From contig NC_060210.1 of the NCBI RefSeq assembly GCF_021130785.1, positions 182,144,501 to 182,208,500 on the forward strand: a stretch of 64,000 nt of DNA. Direction: 5' to 3'. This DNA comes from Homalodisca vitripennis (taxonomy: Eukaryota; Arthropoda; Insecta; Hemiptera; Cicadellidae). Below are positions 14,001 through 26,200 of the stretch, one piece after another. Numbering within the stretch: position 1 is the first letter of the stretch; the number at the start of each line of letters is the position of its first letter. A model generated the notes under the pieces. It was given only the letters and a program-made list of their open reading frames with translations, was not told the DNA's origin and searched no databases. The translations under genes were made by a program, and so were the position numbers.

Positions 14001-15324
14001 ACATCTGAGATTGTTGCTATATAGTATACATGATTTTGTTAAAACCAATCCAAAATTTAAGTCATAATAATCGAGAGAGAGTGCTAGATTTTTAAATGCT
14101 CCTTTGTCCAAGTTCCTTTTACAGAATATTGAAATTAGTCAACCATAGTTATTGTTAAACTTTACTTGTAAAATGATTAGCTTGTTATGGCAAGAAACAG
14201 TAAAAGCTACTAATATATAAAACCGAAAACTGTATTTGGATTACAGAATATATTTTAAAATAATCCATCTCTGTTTTTGACTATGACTAGTATTCCACAC
14301 AAAAAGTGAATTAATATCCTGTTATTATTTTTCTACACTCACACTTGTTTCTTGCATTCCTTTGGTCTAGAACTAATGTCCTTGTGTTAAAAAAAAATCA
14401 AGAAGTGTTTTTCGATTTAAAATATAAAAGAAACAGGATATTTCCTGACATTTGCCATCATTCAGTGATACAAAAGTTAGTGACAATACGTTTCGAGATC
14501 TGCAATCTAATCTCTTCTTCAGGTGAAAAGCTGAAGAAGATACATAACTACAATCTAGGTTAAAATAAACAAATCATACCAGAGTGTTGTTTTTTTTTCT
14601 GGAAAATTTCCTGTTTCTTTCATAATCCTTCCATCATCAAAAACATATTTCAATCAAAATTTACATTTAATGCTTCCTGTCAAACTTAATTTGGATAGGT
14701 TACAGTCACTCAAATGTTATTAGAATGTTTTGGATATTATAGTCTTCTCTCATTATGTAATGGCAAAGGCATATTATTAATCATGCTTAAGTTTTGGTTG
14801 AACTGTTTCAGACATAACGAACAAAATGCCAACGGAGAACGCGTCTGTACATGTCATCAACATCGACATCCAAGATAACCACGAGGAAGCAACGATAGGA
14901 GCATTCCTTATCTGTGAAATGGTTACCCATGTAAGTGTATTGTTTCTTACATAGTATTTGTACGAGTAGTCAGTATTCTAAACAACCACAAGGCAACAAT
15001 AAGAGAATTTCTCAATTTTGAAAATGTTAACCATGCCAATTTATAATAGGAGTGGCAAGTTAGTATCCATGTAATTTTTAACTGTTGGTGTGATCCTATC
15101 TGACATTTGCTTAGTAGCTAGAGGCCTACTTATGCGATAAAGAATCTCAGGATCTAAGTTTAAACCCAAATGTATAATAAGAAGTTAATGTTCTAATACC
15201 ATATATAATTAAATGAAATATGCCAATTAATGATGTAGAAAGGACTATTTAACCCCTTGAGTCCCAGGTTGTTGCTGTACAGGTATCCTTGCTGACCCGG
15301 ATATAATTTAATTGATTTTTGTGC

Positions 15325-15378
<54 letters not shown>

Positions 15379-16019
15379 TTGTATTAGTTCATCGAGATAG
15401 CCTAGATCATAGCTGAGGTTTGCATCACAAAATAGTTTGTCAAAATGTCAAAAACAAAATAATCACATCTTTCACGGCACACAATAATTTGATATCTTTA
15501 TCGAATAACTCACGCTTACACAAAGCCATATTTGTGTTTACTAACAACAGCTGCTGGCTGAAACGCCTCGACGTTTTGAGTAAAAACAGGCTGCCAAGTA
15601 TCGTAGTGGAAAACGAAATAGACCACATGAGAAAGCCAGTATTCTGCTGTGAATCCCAGTATATTGAACATCATTTAATTTAGTGAGGCGTGTCCAAAGA
15701 AACGCAAAATTAAAAGGCTTGCAAGTGGTCTCTACCCTGTGCCAATGGGCCACGACTGCACACTTGGCCGCATGTGTGCGGCAGCCTGATCCAACAGGCT
15801 AAAAATGTTCCTTGAATCATTAGGCAAACATGTCATTTTTCCTTACATTTTATCTGTAGGAAACACATGTTTACAGTTTACATATATTCGATGTTACAGT
15901 TCCTGTTCTTGTTGCAGATGGCCAAGAGCGATGACCTGGATAATGACATTGATGAGATGCTCCAAAGATACGAGAACAAGTGCCAGAGACAACTTCTGCA
16001 TTGTGTGCTCTTCTACTGA
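2099..16019 (+). CDS. Ssu72: SSU72, RNA polymerase II CTD phosphatase
   Basis: SSU72 removes phosphate from Ser5 (and Ser7) of the RNA polymerase II C-terminal domain. It works with symplekin in the nuclear mRNA 3' end-processing complex. Coding exons: 2099-2178, 2777-2920, 12665-12804, 14812-14930, 15918-16019. All are GT-AG and phases close to give 194 aa, the same length as human SSU72. The catalytic CX5R loop is C12 to R18 (VCSSNMNRS). The substrate-specific aspartate is D143 in QDNHEEA, at the same number as in the human enzyme. The protein ends CVLFY, like the vertebrate CVCFY class. The start is the only ATG giving the conserved MPSS opening. It sits 10 nt after a pyrimidine tract and CAG (2081-2088), so an upstream non-coding exon is likely. 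Introns: 0.6, 9.7, 2.0 and 1.0 kb. Intron 2 is packed with repeats. The gene converges with LSG1. Family identity is certain; no damage is seen. Confidence 0.97.
3411..3650 (+). mobile_element. SINE with a 5S-rRNA-like promoter segment
   Basis: A GC-richer island in an AT-rich intron. About 3413-3513 can be aligned by eye with 5S rRNA: GCCAA at the start, TACAACGGTTG, then AAGCAACGTCGAGCG, CTTGGATAGGGGATCGC. The last two correspond to the well conserved second half of 5S rRNA that carries the internal RNA polymerase III promoter boxes. A 3' body follows (GCCGTTGGTCCCCAGG, then a TTAGAGAGGGCTTCTTAGCCCTAA hairpin-like region split by a short loop), and an AT-rich tail near AATAAGAC at 3630-3650. 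5S-derived SINEs (SINE3 class) are known in animals. The many differences from 5S mean it is not a functional 5S gene. Lies in SSU72 intron 2. Confidence 0.7.
5322..5400. repeat. Solo TTAA-type terminus
   Basis: TTAA at 5322-5325 is followed by CCCATTGATGG, resembling the termini of the complete TTAA elements in this window. No matching inverted end was found within about 1.5 kb, so this is at best a truncated copy. Confidence 0.3.
7800..8335. repeat. Diverged tandem repeat, about six units of 80-95 bp
   Basis: A core of GATCCTAATTTCTG, CCTGGTGCAGCAAGATGAG, ATAACCATTACTGACATC and TCTGATCAGACCCCTG recurs near 7828, 7920, 8008, 8097, 8192 and 8270. Units differ by substitutions and small indels, so the array is old. 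Short reading frames on both strands here are by-products of the repetition. It lies in SSU72 intron 2. Confidence 0.85.
9121..9480 (-). pseudogene. Unrecognised protein-like remnant
   Basis: On the minus strand, 9351-9121 encodes 76 residues with protein-like composition (includes NLPKNLTEKQIHTDP, EHKMVITPENYPEKIF, and ends RKVHFPAV then stop). The same frame continues upstream past one TAA into a further short stretch with VGIGRLVDPE. A neighbouring frame reads KDFGFSLSLDLGKTVAVGID. The frame change and the stop suggest a broken or processed copy of a real gene, or one exon with surrounding chance frames. I do not recognise the family and assign no function. It lies antisense inside SSU72 intron 2. 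Confidence 0.35.
10126..10637. mobile_element. MITE with TATTATCC termini
   Basis: The left end reads TATTATCCAAAGGCTAC and the right end is an inverted match, TATTATCCGGAGGCCAC on the other strand. Both are followed by GTCCCTATCTACTATTT, so the inverted repeats exceed 40 bp with a few mismatches. There is no coding capacity. A related copy is at about 38838-39296. A TA target duplication is possible because TA sits at each end, but it cannot be separated from the terminal sequence. Superfamily not determined. Confidence 0.75.
13438..13640. repeat. 33-bp minisatellite, about six units
   Basis: The unit is GTTAGAAACCAAGAAATG followed by CTGTTATTTCAGGTA, nearly identical between copies. One unit near 13550 carries a 5-nt insertion. 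It translates as MLLFQVVRNQE repeats, but it lies in SSU72 intron 3 with no sign of being coding. Each unit contains TTATTTCAG, an acceptor-like 3' splice motif, followed directly by GTAGTT, a donor-like motif. High identity points to recent expansion. Confidence 0.9.
14426..14622. repeat. MITE related to the palindromic element at 50453-50563
   Basis: The left end has GAAACAGGATATTTCCTGAC and then ATTTGCCATCATTCAGTGA. The right end has an inverted AAATTTCCTGTTTCTTTCAT. The terminal motifs match the 111-bp palindromic element at 50453-50563 with substitutions. The interior includes CGTTTCGAGATCTGCAATCT, absent from the shorter copy. No coding capacity. SSU72 intron 3. Confidence 0.6.
15249..15300. 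repeat. Solo TTAA-type terminus
   Basis: TTAA (15249-15252) followed by CCCCTTGAGTCCCAGG looks like the outer end of a TTAA element. No inverted partner was found before SSU72 exon 5. Confidence 0.3.
15327..15378. repeat. TA dinucleotide microsatellite
   Basis: Uninterrupted (TA)n run of roughly 40 nt followed by a degraded TATATTTATATATATTT stretch, in SSU72 intron 4. Confidence 0.95.
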
Positions 16020-19000
16020 ACTGTACTCCCTTTATACACAATATTATATGTATCATATTTTTTCGACATTTTTTAAAAGTGCTTATATAATATGATTGTT
16101 GTGTTTAAAAATATAATTTTATCTAGCTCTTAAGTTAGAAACATCAGTTATAAAATATTTTTGGTCAGGTTAGAATGAATTATTTTGTTTATCTATATCT
16201 GTGTATATATGTAGCATTCGGTTGTTGGGGGGTTTATGTATTTTTCTCAATCATAGAGTAATTAATACAGATTTGATACAATTAAATTAATTATATTACA
16301 GTTGTTTGTGATCATTACAGTTTACGAAAGAACATGTATTTTGAGGGGAATATCTGTTTTGGAATGTACTGAATTGCGCAAGATGGATCTAATATCATCG
16401 CTGTCTAAGTTTGTGTGTGCAGGTGCGTGTGTGGTGACTGCTAGAGCAAAATGAATAGTCCAGTTTTAAATGTAATTTATGACAATTGTTTTCTATTTTG
16501 AGATTTTAAATAATTTGCTACTAAACGTTACACTTGTGGCGGTCGGCAGCTACAAAATACCTGAGTAAATTACAAAGCACTTTTTGACATGCTTTTGATC
16601 GTTACAAGGGAAACTCGACATTGGCATTGGAAATATAATTCCAGAAATGCTTGTACACATGCACAGCCTATGAGATTGTGCAAAGCCACAGGTAACTGCT
16701 AGTACATAAGAATATGTGTGATTAATCGTGTTTTTGAAAGAATTTTTGGGACCCATCAAACTCAAAACTTGTTACTAATTTTCTTAACAAGTTCATCAGT
16801 GATAACAGACATCCTAGTACTTCTTTCTTTATAATGGACATTTGTTTTCCCACCTTTAAATGAGAAAATCCATTCATGAAATACTTCTTTATCCACATTT
16901 ACAAAGTTCTCTGTGAAGAATCTACAGATAGCACGCACTTCACACTTGACAGGATTTGCAACAGTAGATTATATTTTTATTAACAACAGAAAAAGCTGGT
17001 GTTCAAATGACCTTTACTATACCACGATTCAAAACTTGACCTGATGTGTATGTTTGTGCAAGACTCGTGGTGTCGTGGTGCTACCCCCTCTACTTCCCAC
17101 ACAGCGAGCAAATGGACGTTTTTTTCTAATTTGTCTTTGTAGTTTATTTATTCCCATGAGGCCAAACTCTTCATAAAGGTTGTGTATTCCTAAAAATGTT
17201 TCAAAGGTGGCACAATGGGGGGTTACTAGACGAAACTCAATACAGGAATAGTAAAATACTTTCAGAATATTTTGCATTGCACAAGACATGGGAGAAAGTT
17301 TGTAATTGTCAGATGGTACCGTTTATGTAATTTTATTTGATTTAAAATAGCTTAATTTTACTTGTATAGTTAAATAAACTCTTCTATTTAGCTCTGTTAT
17401 TTATTACTTGTTTCTAATGAAATCAAACTGTTTGCTTATTATTGACAATATTATTTTTTTATGTATTTTAAATCCTAGATAAGTTTACAATGTAAGAACA
17501 ATGTCAGTTATCAGTCACAGAATTCCTCAACTTATCTGTGATTCATTATTGTACTAATAAATATGACATGGAGTATGATTTTATCGATTAATGTACCTCC
17601 TCCCAATTTACTTTTATTTTATTAATTGCGAGATATCTCATTTAGTGGAATGCATTGCAATATTTCATTCACAACAATTACAAAAACAACTCAGATTTAA
17701 TCTAATGAAAATCGCCTGAACTGTAGAATCTTTATTTATGTTCTTTCTGAAATCCTGCTTTTCTCTGGTGCAAGGGTTTTTTGTGCTGTAGCATAGTTTT
17801 TCAGGTAGGGAGATCACTGTAGTTCATGCTACTCTAATGGGATAAGGCAGTGTAAAATTCTAACTAAAAATTAGTGTTTCTCATTCTCTCTTGTGGTGTC
17901 TCATATTCAAAAACAGGAAATTCCTTAACTGTTGGGTCTATCAACCTGTAAAAAATCAGGGAATTTTGTAAAAAGAAATTCCAAAAGTTAGGGCACTTTA
18001 CAAATTTGAAAGAATTGACTAATTTCTTAAAAGACCCCCAATTAAGGAACATTTTAAAATCTGGAAATGTTGGGAAACCTTGCAAACCATAAAAAGTTTG
18101 AGAATTTTTCTGTGACAACAACACATTGCAATATACAGGATGTTAAAAAAGTCTCGCACATACTTGATAATTCCCGAACGATTACAGGTAAAGCAATAAA
18201 ACTTTGTACATCATTACTGCACCTATAAATCTAGTTTTTGAAGTAACTACTATTTTATTGTCATGTCACCCGCAAGGAGTCAGAAGGAAATCTTAAATGA
18301 GAACATAGGTTGAGTACATCAAATTTAAGATCTTTATTAGTAGAGTACAATGGCGCAAATCCGACCTCATAAGGTTCACTCTTGAAACATTTACAATGTA
18401 GGTCCTGATCTAGATGGTTTAATATTCTTGTCTTGGCTCCAGTTGTGAAAGTTGAATAGTTTTTAAGGTACTTAGTGACTCTTTACACCCAATGGAGGTT
18501 GGTCTATAAGGAGTTTGGCAAAAAATGTAATGTAATCATAGGTCCAGATGTACATCGTTCTAAAGTGTAATGTAAGATGTCTATAAAGTAAAGTCCAAAG
18601 CTCAACCTAAAAATAAGAACTTTCTATTATAAGAACTGAACTGGGTTTTCCCTTTATCACTCATCTCTGCTAAACAACCCCTTTATAATGATGTACATAA
18701 TTGAGGTATGCTTGTGTTAAAAATTTTTTGCTGAACTTCTTGTAGACTATCCTCCATTGAATTCACAGTCAACTCGTAAAAGGAAATGTAAATATTGAAA
18801 AATGTTTGAGAAGCGATTTTTAGAAAGGTCTGCAAAATAGTGCTGAAATTTTTAGCAGATACATTGCTGTAAATTTCTGGAATTCTTCGGAGATATTTCT
18901 TTTTAATGACCCACAATCAAATTTTAAATCTGAAAGCAAACTTTACCAATGTTACAATGTTAACCTGTTAATGATTTATAAATTAATCTTAAGTGGAAAA

Positions 19001-19570
19001 AATCTTTTATTTTTCAAAATACGATATTGCAAATAGCTAGTAGGCAGACATATGCTAAAGTTTCAAACAAACTACATGTCCTGGATTTTTCCTCTAGAAC
19101 GTATAGTTGTCATCACATTTTGTTTGTGAAAGGTGACTCGCTAGATCTTGTTGAAAAAACTTAACACTGAAATTACTGGTTTAAACCGCCAGCCACAGTA
19201 TGATAAGTTGTGGTCTCACTTCTTACTCAATATCAATAAAACTGCGCTCAAGCATAATCTGCTATTGCCACATCGCTGGCATTGATGTACAGTGAGAAAA
19301 CGTCCAATAGAACCTTCAACTTAGTTTGTTTATTTTTGTAAAAGCAACTTTAATTTAATTGGTAAGAATCGATATTCAATTGTTTTCTTAGTTCTCTGAA
19401 TGATCTATAACAGCATAAATGTCCCTCAATATACTTTGTGTACTGATAAGAGCAGCTCACCTATAATTCGCCGCTGTTAAACATGATCTTGACTTAGGTT
19501 ATATGGAATTAATTTGTACAATTCGAGTTTCTTATTAATAAATGAAAATGATATGTTCACAGGTTGTTTC

Positions 19571-19609
19571 AGAACTCTTGTAGTATATTTTAGGTTCTAC
19601 AAGAGTTCT
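19571..19609. repeat. Perfect 13-bp inverted repeat (hairpin)
   Basis: Arms AGAACTCTTGTAG (19571-19583) and CTACAAGAGTTCT (19597-19609) are perfectly complementary, with a 13-nt AT-rich loop. It lies in the convergent spacer. It may be the relic of a palindromic MITE or a transcript hairpin; no function can be read from it. Confidence 0.8.
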
Positions 19610-20163
19610 ATGGTTTTAATGAAATAATTTTTAATTATATTTTGATATGAAGTTTTTTGTATTCTGTCTGTATGTGTTTAGTATTAACAAATATTTTTAT
19701 TTAAAACCCTTATACATACATTATAAGATTTTTATATGGGTGTTAAGACTTATATAAAATTGTGTAAATAATACAGTTTTTATGAGTTTTGGTTTGGCTG
19801 ATTGTAAAAAGTGAAATAAACTGCTAATTGGCCTTTTTCCACAATTCCGATAGAAGTAAAACCCTGAGATGATGCCTAACCATAAAACAATCAAACAAGT
19901 TAAATTATGTGTTTTTTTTAATTTTAATGTTCCCCTATTTGTTTTATTTTTAAACCACTGACCATGTAAATGCTAGTCAAACATGGTTTAGAGCAGGAAT
20001 AACTAGGCTTCAACATATAAAACACATTGAACAAATTATATAGGTCAAAGTTAAAATATAATAGCACAAAGATGGTTTATTTCATTATTTTACAGCAAGG
20101 AGTATAACAAAAAAATTTTTTTTGGAGGGAATAAATAAAGAAAATATAACATAAAAACCATAT

Positions 20164-20169
20164 TTTATT
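20164..20169 (-). terminator. Probable LSG1 poly(A) signal
   Basis: AATAAA on the minus strand (TTTATT on +), 78 nt past the LSG1 stop codon. It is the nearest canonical hexamer I see. Position fits; use is inferred. Confidence 0.55.
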
Positions 20170-20246
20170 TCTAGATACTACTGATATTTACATGATTAAC
20201 AATTTATTTACAAATAGTGGAAAATCGTTAAGTGAGAATTCTGTAT

Positions 20247-23200
20247 TCATTGCACATCTAAATGTCTGTACAGTCTCCTAAGTTTCTCTTTCTTGTTCCT
20301 CTTCTCTTTGTGGTTCTTCCAGGGTTTATCTTCTCCATTTAGTGACATCGTAGATCCTGAAACACTAAACAACACTTAAATTAACAACAGCATTATTTAT
20401 CAAAACTAAAGATATTCGGTTACAGTAACAAATTTTAACAACTTTCAATGTAATACATATTTTCAATAACAATTCAAAAATTTTCTTATGTTTTAGATAT
20501 TTCCTTTTTGATTCATAATGATTCTTTACAATATAAGATGATTTTAAACACAGTAAACTCAGCAAAATATAATATGAAGACCCAATTTTATACAAGAATC
20601 ACAATACTTTCATGACTACAGCAAAATTAGACTATATTTAACCTGTTGACAGCTGTATTCAATTACGTATTTGGCTGATAATGGACCCAAATGCACATAC
20701 AAACAGAGTTACACGTTGTTGTTAGATTCACAATAAGGAAATAGGATTTGTACAGTGAAACTCAAGTAAAACTCCACTAGATGTCACAATACTACTGTAA
20801 AAGCATTGGTTCCCAGTTCATAATAAATGTGTTACTGGATCAAATGAAAACTACAACAGACACTCTTATAGCTATCTTTCTCCGCACTCATCAACAAAGA
20901 GTGCTATGTACCTGCCAGGCTGTGAGGTTGAACCAGACGATATCCTCTGTACTCCCTTGCTGTGAGCACCCAGAGATGCCTTCTTGAAGAACATTTTGTC
21001 TAAGTCATCTCCACTCACTTTGTTCACCTGAAAATCAGAAGTTTTTTGAAGTTATAACTCTTAACTGTACTTTATACACATTTTTTAAAGTACCTAAGGT
21101 ACCCGAGAGTACCTAAATAGATATTAATTAGAAACAAAATGTTCTGATTTTCAAACATAAAAAATTCTACATTTTGCTTTAGTAGTCCACTAGCTGATTC
21201 CCGCGGCTTCGCACGCTCTCTACGTAAGCTTTGCCCGTGTATGTGCACTCCTGGTACGAGTCAATTAGATTTCCAACGCCAATGTAGAGTTTGCCTTGTT
21301 GCCAACGACCAAGAAAGTGTCTGTATATTTATAGCTATTGTACACGTACCTTTACTTTATTATAAAGTAGTCAATACTCAAGCTTTAAGTTCAACCAAAA
21401 TTTATCTTAAAGAGAAATTCCCCATCATAACTTAGCACCTTCAAATAGTATTTTGGTTATTTAATATACATAACTGTCAGGTAATTGCAGTTAATAATGT
21501 GCAGGCGCTTTAAAGACTATCTTTTGCAGCGTCACTTGGTGGCGAGTTACATCAATGGGCATAGCATATAAACCTTCTCCGTGGAAAAATACATATACAT
21601 ACAAATTTCCATAATGATCGTTCAAATGGTTCACGATTCCATAAAGGACAAACACACAAACATTCCATTTTTATATATATATAAAGATTAGATTTTAAAC
21701 AAATAGCATAAACTGTATGGCTATAAAAATTAGTTCTAGCTTTGAAAAAATGCAACTGACTTCCTTGTTGAAAATAGTAAGGATAGTCTGAGTTAAAAAC
21801 AATATTTGGCATGTAAGTTTAGTTTATAAATCTTTCACAAACAAATATTAATTTTCCAATAATATCTCAGGTTTACTTTAAAGCACTTATAAGCCATTAT
21901 TATTACCTACAAAGTTGTGATGCTTGAGCAAGAAATAGTTTTTTTGCAAGTGAATGTAACATGTCCTGGAGAGTGATTTTTTATACCGTTAAATCTGGTG
22001 AAGTTTATACTAACCACATGTAATAAATTTAATTACTGGTAATCATGTAGAAGTAAAACTGCCATAAACATGTGACAGATAGTGATCAAATAATGATTTA
22101 TACCTACACAAAATTTCAAGTTTACATAGTTTTTGGTATTCTGATGGTAAAATACCGTTTTTATGAACCAGTAACACCAAATGTTTTCTCACTATTTTTC
22201 ATTTGTTGTAATAATGGTATATAATAAACCACACATATAAAACTTAATAAAGATTATCTCATACACTACAACTTACCAACTTTAAAAAAGTACTATTTTT
22301 ATGGCTGTCCGCATTACACTTAGCTTTATCAAACTGTTTTTGAGTGATAAAAAAGAAAAAACTTTACCACACCTCAGAAATTTTTTACAGGATTGTCATC
22401 AATAGCATCCGGTTCTTTCATGACAACATAGTTAAAATATGTTTACTCCTTATGAGCCATCAATCGTTAAAATCTTACTGTAATTTGTACTAAAAGTAGG
22501 TTAGTATAGTTTATGTAACGTAACGTACCGCAGCAGCACGTACGGCTGCAGGTGTGGGCTGGGGAACGTGTCGAGGGCGAGTGACTGGGACTGTGTGGTA
22601 GCTACTCTGAGGTATACCGGGTGGTGCCTGACAGTATAACAACCGCCCACATAACAGATCCTTGAGCACGTAGCGAGCTGAGCGAGGGTTGTCTGGCTGT
22701 CCGTTCTGCGTCATGAAGCCTCTCGAATCTGCCCACATCATCAGACAGTGATAAAGTGACATTAATCTTTATTGGCATACAATATCTTGGAAATATTCTG
22801 CGAAACTAGTTAATTGCTCAACCCTAGAACTGGCAATCGCCATTATAATATTGATTTGAATCGATTTGTGGGTGACAATCGACATTATAATGTTGATCTG
22901 ACACGCACATGTTTTGATAATACAAATAGTACATAAATCAACACTAACAGCACTATTTATATACCATTTCAAACAGAAAGAAGAATTGCTGATTTCAATG
23001 GTGAAATTCATTTTGCTGTTTTGGCAACAGTGAAGTCACAGTGATGTTATAAAACTTTCCAAAAGATCGTCTTCATCTAGCAATTTTGAAAATTAGTGAT
23101 ATATTATGGATATGGTTTATAGCTTGTTTTAGGCTATATTATGCTATATTTTGGAAGTACTTACGGTAAAAATTATATTTTTTCTCGTTTCTGAAAAACG

Positions 23201-26200
23201 TACTCATAGTAACAAATTGAAGCACGTCCCACAACTTTTCAAAAATAGAAAAAAATCTGAAAATACTCATTTATTTATTTATTGCTTTGTAGTGCATATA
23301 ATCCTTTAAATTTTGGAAACATTTAGTGCATGAATTTATATTTTTTGAAAATAATCCTACCCATCATAGTAACAAATTTAGCCTTGTACTACTTTGGTTT
23401 TTACAATATATATATATAATTTTTCTTCAAATGAATCTGTATACCATTAAATATTATCTGAAACTATAAAAAATGAAGAATAAATTGGCTATATCTAATT
23501 ATAATAATTATGATATTATCAAATTTTACCAGGGACAGACCCACCACTTGAAAAAAAGAATTTTTAGTGAGGTAATATATTTGATGGTTTATGTATAATG
23601 TTTTATCTCCACATTTTCTTCAACAAAATAATGTATTACACATATAGGTTTATAGTAGAAATGTACTTTTTTACAACACGTGTAAAGTATAGGTACAAAA
23701 CACTCAAAAATGGCCTGCCATCTGATAAAAATTGACTGTCATTTCAAGGGTTAACAAGGTAGTACTTGCTGTGGTGTACTTAACAGTCCGGCTGCACGGA
23801 ATAATAGGCATAGGAATAATTGTTGTTTAGAATGCCGAGTTGAAAGAAGTACCAGTTTTGTGCAGTGCTTTAATGTCATGTTGTTAGTGCGGTGAACAAT
23901 AAAATTAAAGAATGACTCCTTAACAATGTCTTATTGTAATAGTGACAACAACAACTTATTTTAATTTGTCAACAGAATCAGTTCCAGAAAACTTTATTAA
24001 TTTTAATATCTTTTAAATATGCAAACTGGTGCAACTCAAGTATACATTATTAGGACTACATTTACATTTCAATTAAATAAATTGAGGACAACACTTTATC
24101 CGATATTACTACAATTTATTAACTGATGGTCCCTAATTTGTTTAAGGTGCTTAATGGGCGGTAGTTTTCCAGTAGCCTTGACAATTTGTATCACTAAAAA
24201 AATACAAGCTATGTGCAATAACTGACTTGCAATATCTTCTCCAAGGGTGATTACTTCATATCTGTAACAGATCCATTCACTTGGATATCATTGCTAATCC
24301 ACAAAAAAAAGCTATGTAAGTGAATCAGCCTCTCCAGAGGGTTCATTTCTGGCTGGTTTGTACCTTTCAGTTGAACCTACACTGGGTACAGCTAAATCTG
24401 ACAAGCCACTTAAATGTGGACAACTTTATGGATGTCCACGAGCGGCACATCACAAATGACGAGATATTAGGGTGCAAGGATAGATCAATAAGTCTAGTCT
24501 ACTGCGGGAGATGACTGTTGGAGTTGGTGGGGCTCCCTAAGTGTTAAGGGTTGTTGCTAACCTAGACATAAGGGTGTATCACCCTCTGTCCACTTTGACT
24601 GGAGAGGCTGGTACAGAGCTGGCTTTCCCTTCTTCCAAGGAGATATGACTGAGATTAATGCCTAAAGTCCTTCCTCATGGATCTTCCCCCCCCCAACCTT
24701 ACTCATCCAAAACACCCTGTCATTCTGGAAGCAGCACAAAGGTCCTTTTAGAACTAAGTGCATTTTTTCAGCTTCTTGTTATAAGAGAACAAAAAAAGAA
24801 AAAAAGTGAATCTCTAGGAACTTACACCCATAAGCATTAAGCAACTCTTCGGCTGTGGGGGGTCTGTCAGGATCCTCCCCCTCCATCGGTTTGGGAATCA
24901 TGATGCTGTAATGTGCCTGAAGCACTTCACGGGGAATGAGAGTGGCCAGTAGGTTCACCGGCGGAACGTGATCCTTCATCTGGTCCACAGGTAGTATACC
25001 ATTAACTACCATGTCTGCCTTGGTTGTGACGAAACTGGGCATCACCAGTCCGGGACAGTCACACAGCAACAGATGTTGGTCCACATACAGAGTCTGGAAC
25101 ATCAGAGATGTTGGATACAAGTCTGTAATATTCACTGGTGACCCAATTCTCTACATGAATAGTGAGCAGTGTTACAGTTATCATTTTATATTATTTTCCT
25201 ACATCTTATTGCTTATAAATACAATACTACATGTAATGTTATAAACTCAACCTATCGACAAAATAGAACTTTAACTGCAGGGATATTGCTGTTAACTTGG
25301 CAAGCAGATATTTCAAAGTGGCACCTTAAAAAACACATTGAAATTTAGTGTGTTAATTAAAGCAGTTACAGACAACCTAAATGTATTTTTAATTTTTTAT
25401 ACACACTAACTTTATATAAATAGATAAATTTTCTTTTTCTTATATCGCTATATAAACATATAAAATATATGTTTAAAAAAATATAAAACGCTTAATTTTA
25501 AAGCAAAAATTTAAAATAATTGTCTTTTTACCTTTTAACCTTAGAGGTCGCAATGCAAACTCTCTCTGTAATGCTACAGTGTTTTAGGCCAACTGCTCAT
25601 TTTTTTCTTAAGTTTATTTTCAACCAATGCTCAAAACAACACATTATACATAATTTTTTTTAAATATAGATAAATATAGTACGCAAACATAAAAAAATCA
25701 ACATTAATATTAGAACACAAATAAAGTAAACTCATGTTGTGCAATAACTAAGAACATTGGTTCTTGATTTCTGTATGCATGTAGGTAACTAAAAATAATA
25801 TAAAACCTACCAAAACACAATGTTAATGAGAAGTTTGATTTTTCCTCTTTGCAAACATATGAGTCTTATTAAAATAGGATAATATTTACTCCTTTATATA
25901 ATGTAAATATATATAATATAATGTAATATATGAGACAGATATCCAAGCGAGCCGGATATTCGGCACCTGCCTTCTCTAGAGGAAACGCAGAGCTCATTTA
26001 GGAAAATTTAAATATTTTTGCACCTTGTACGTTTATACTCCCGAGACCTTCTGGTAATTATTGGCTCTCCTCTAGAAAATCTGCTCTAGATCTGTCACCT
26101 AATTTTATTAATTTAATTTTAACCTGAGAAATTCAGTATGAATCGCGATATGTTTCACACAAGGATCCGAGCTGAGACGTTTTATTTATTATTGTTATCA

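Larger units (their letters stand above)
16020..20246. other. Convergent spacer between SSU72 and LSG1
   Basis: This 4.2 kb lies between two stop codons facing each other and must hold both 3' UTRs. On the + strand the first canonical AATAAA after the SSU72 stop that I noted is at 17373-17378, with others near 17555 and 19813, so the 3' UTR length is uncertain. TTAACACTGAAATTACTGG at about 19160 resembles a TTAA-element end but has no partner. Short frames at 17029-17289, 17864-18124 and 18683-18916 show no recognisable protein. Confidence 0.5.
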
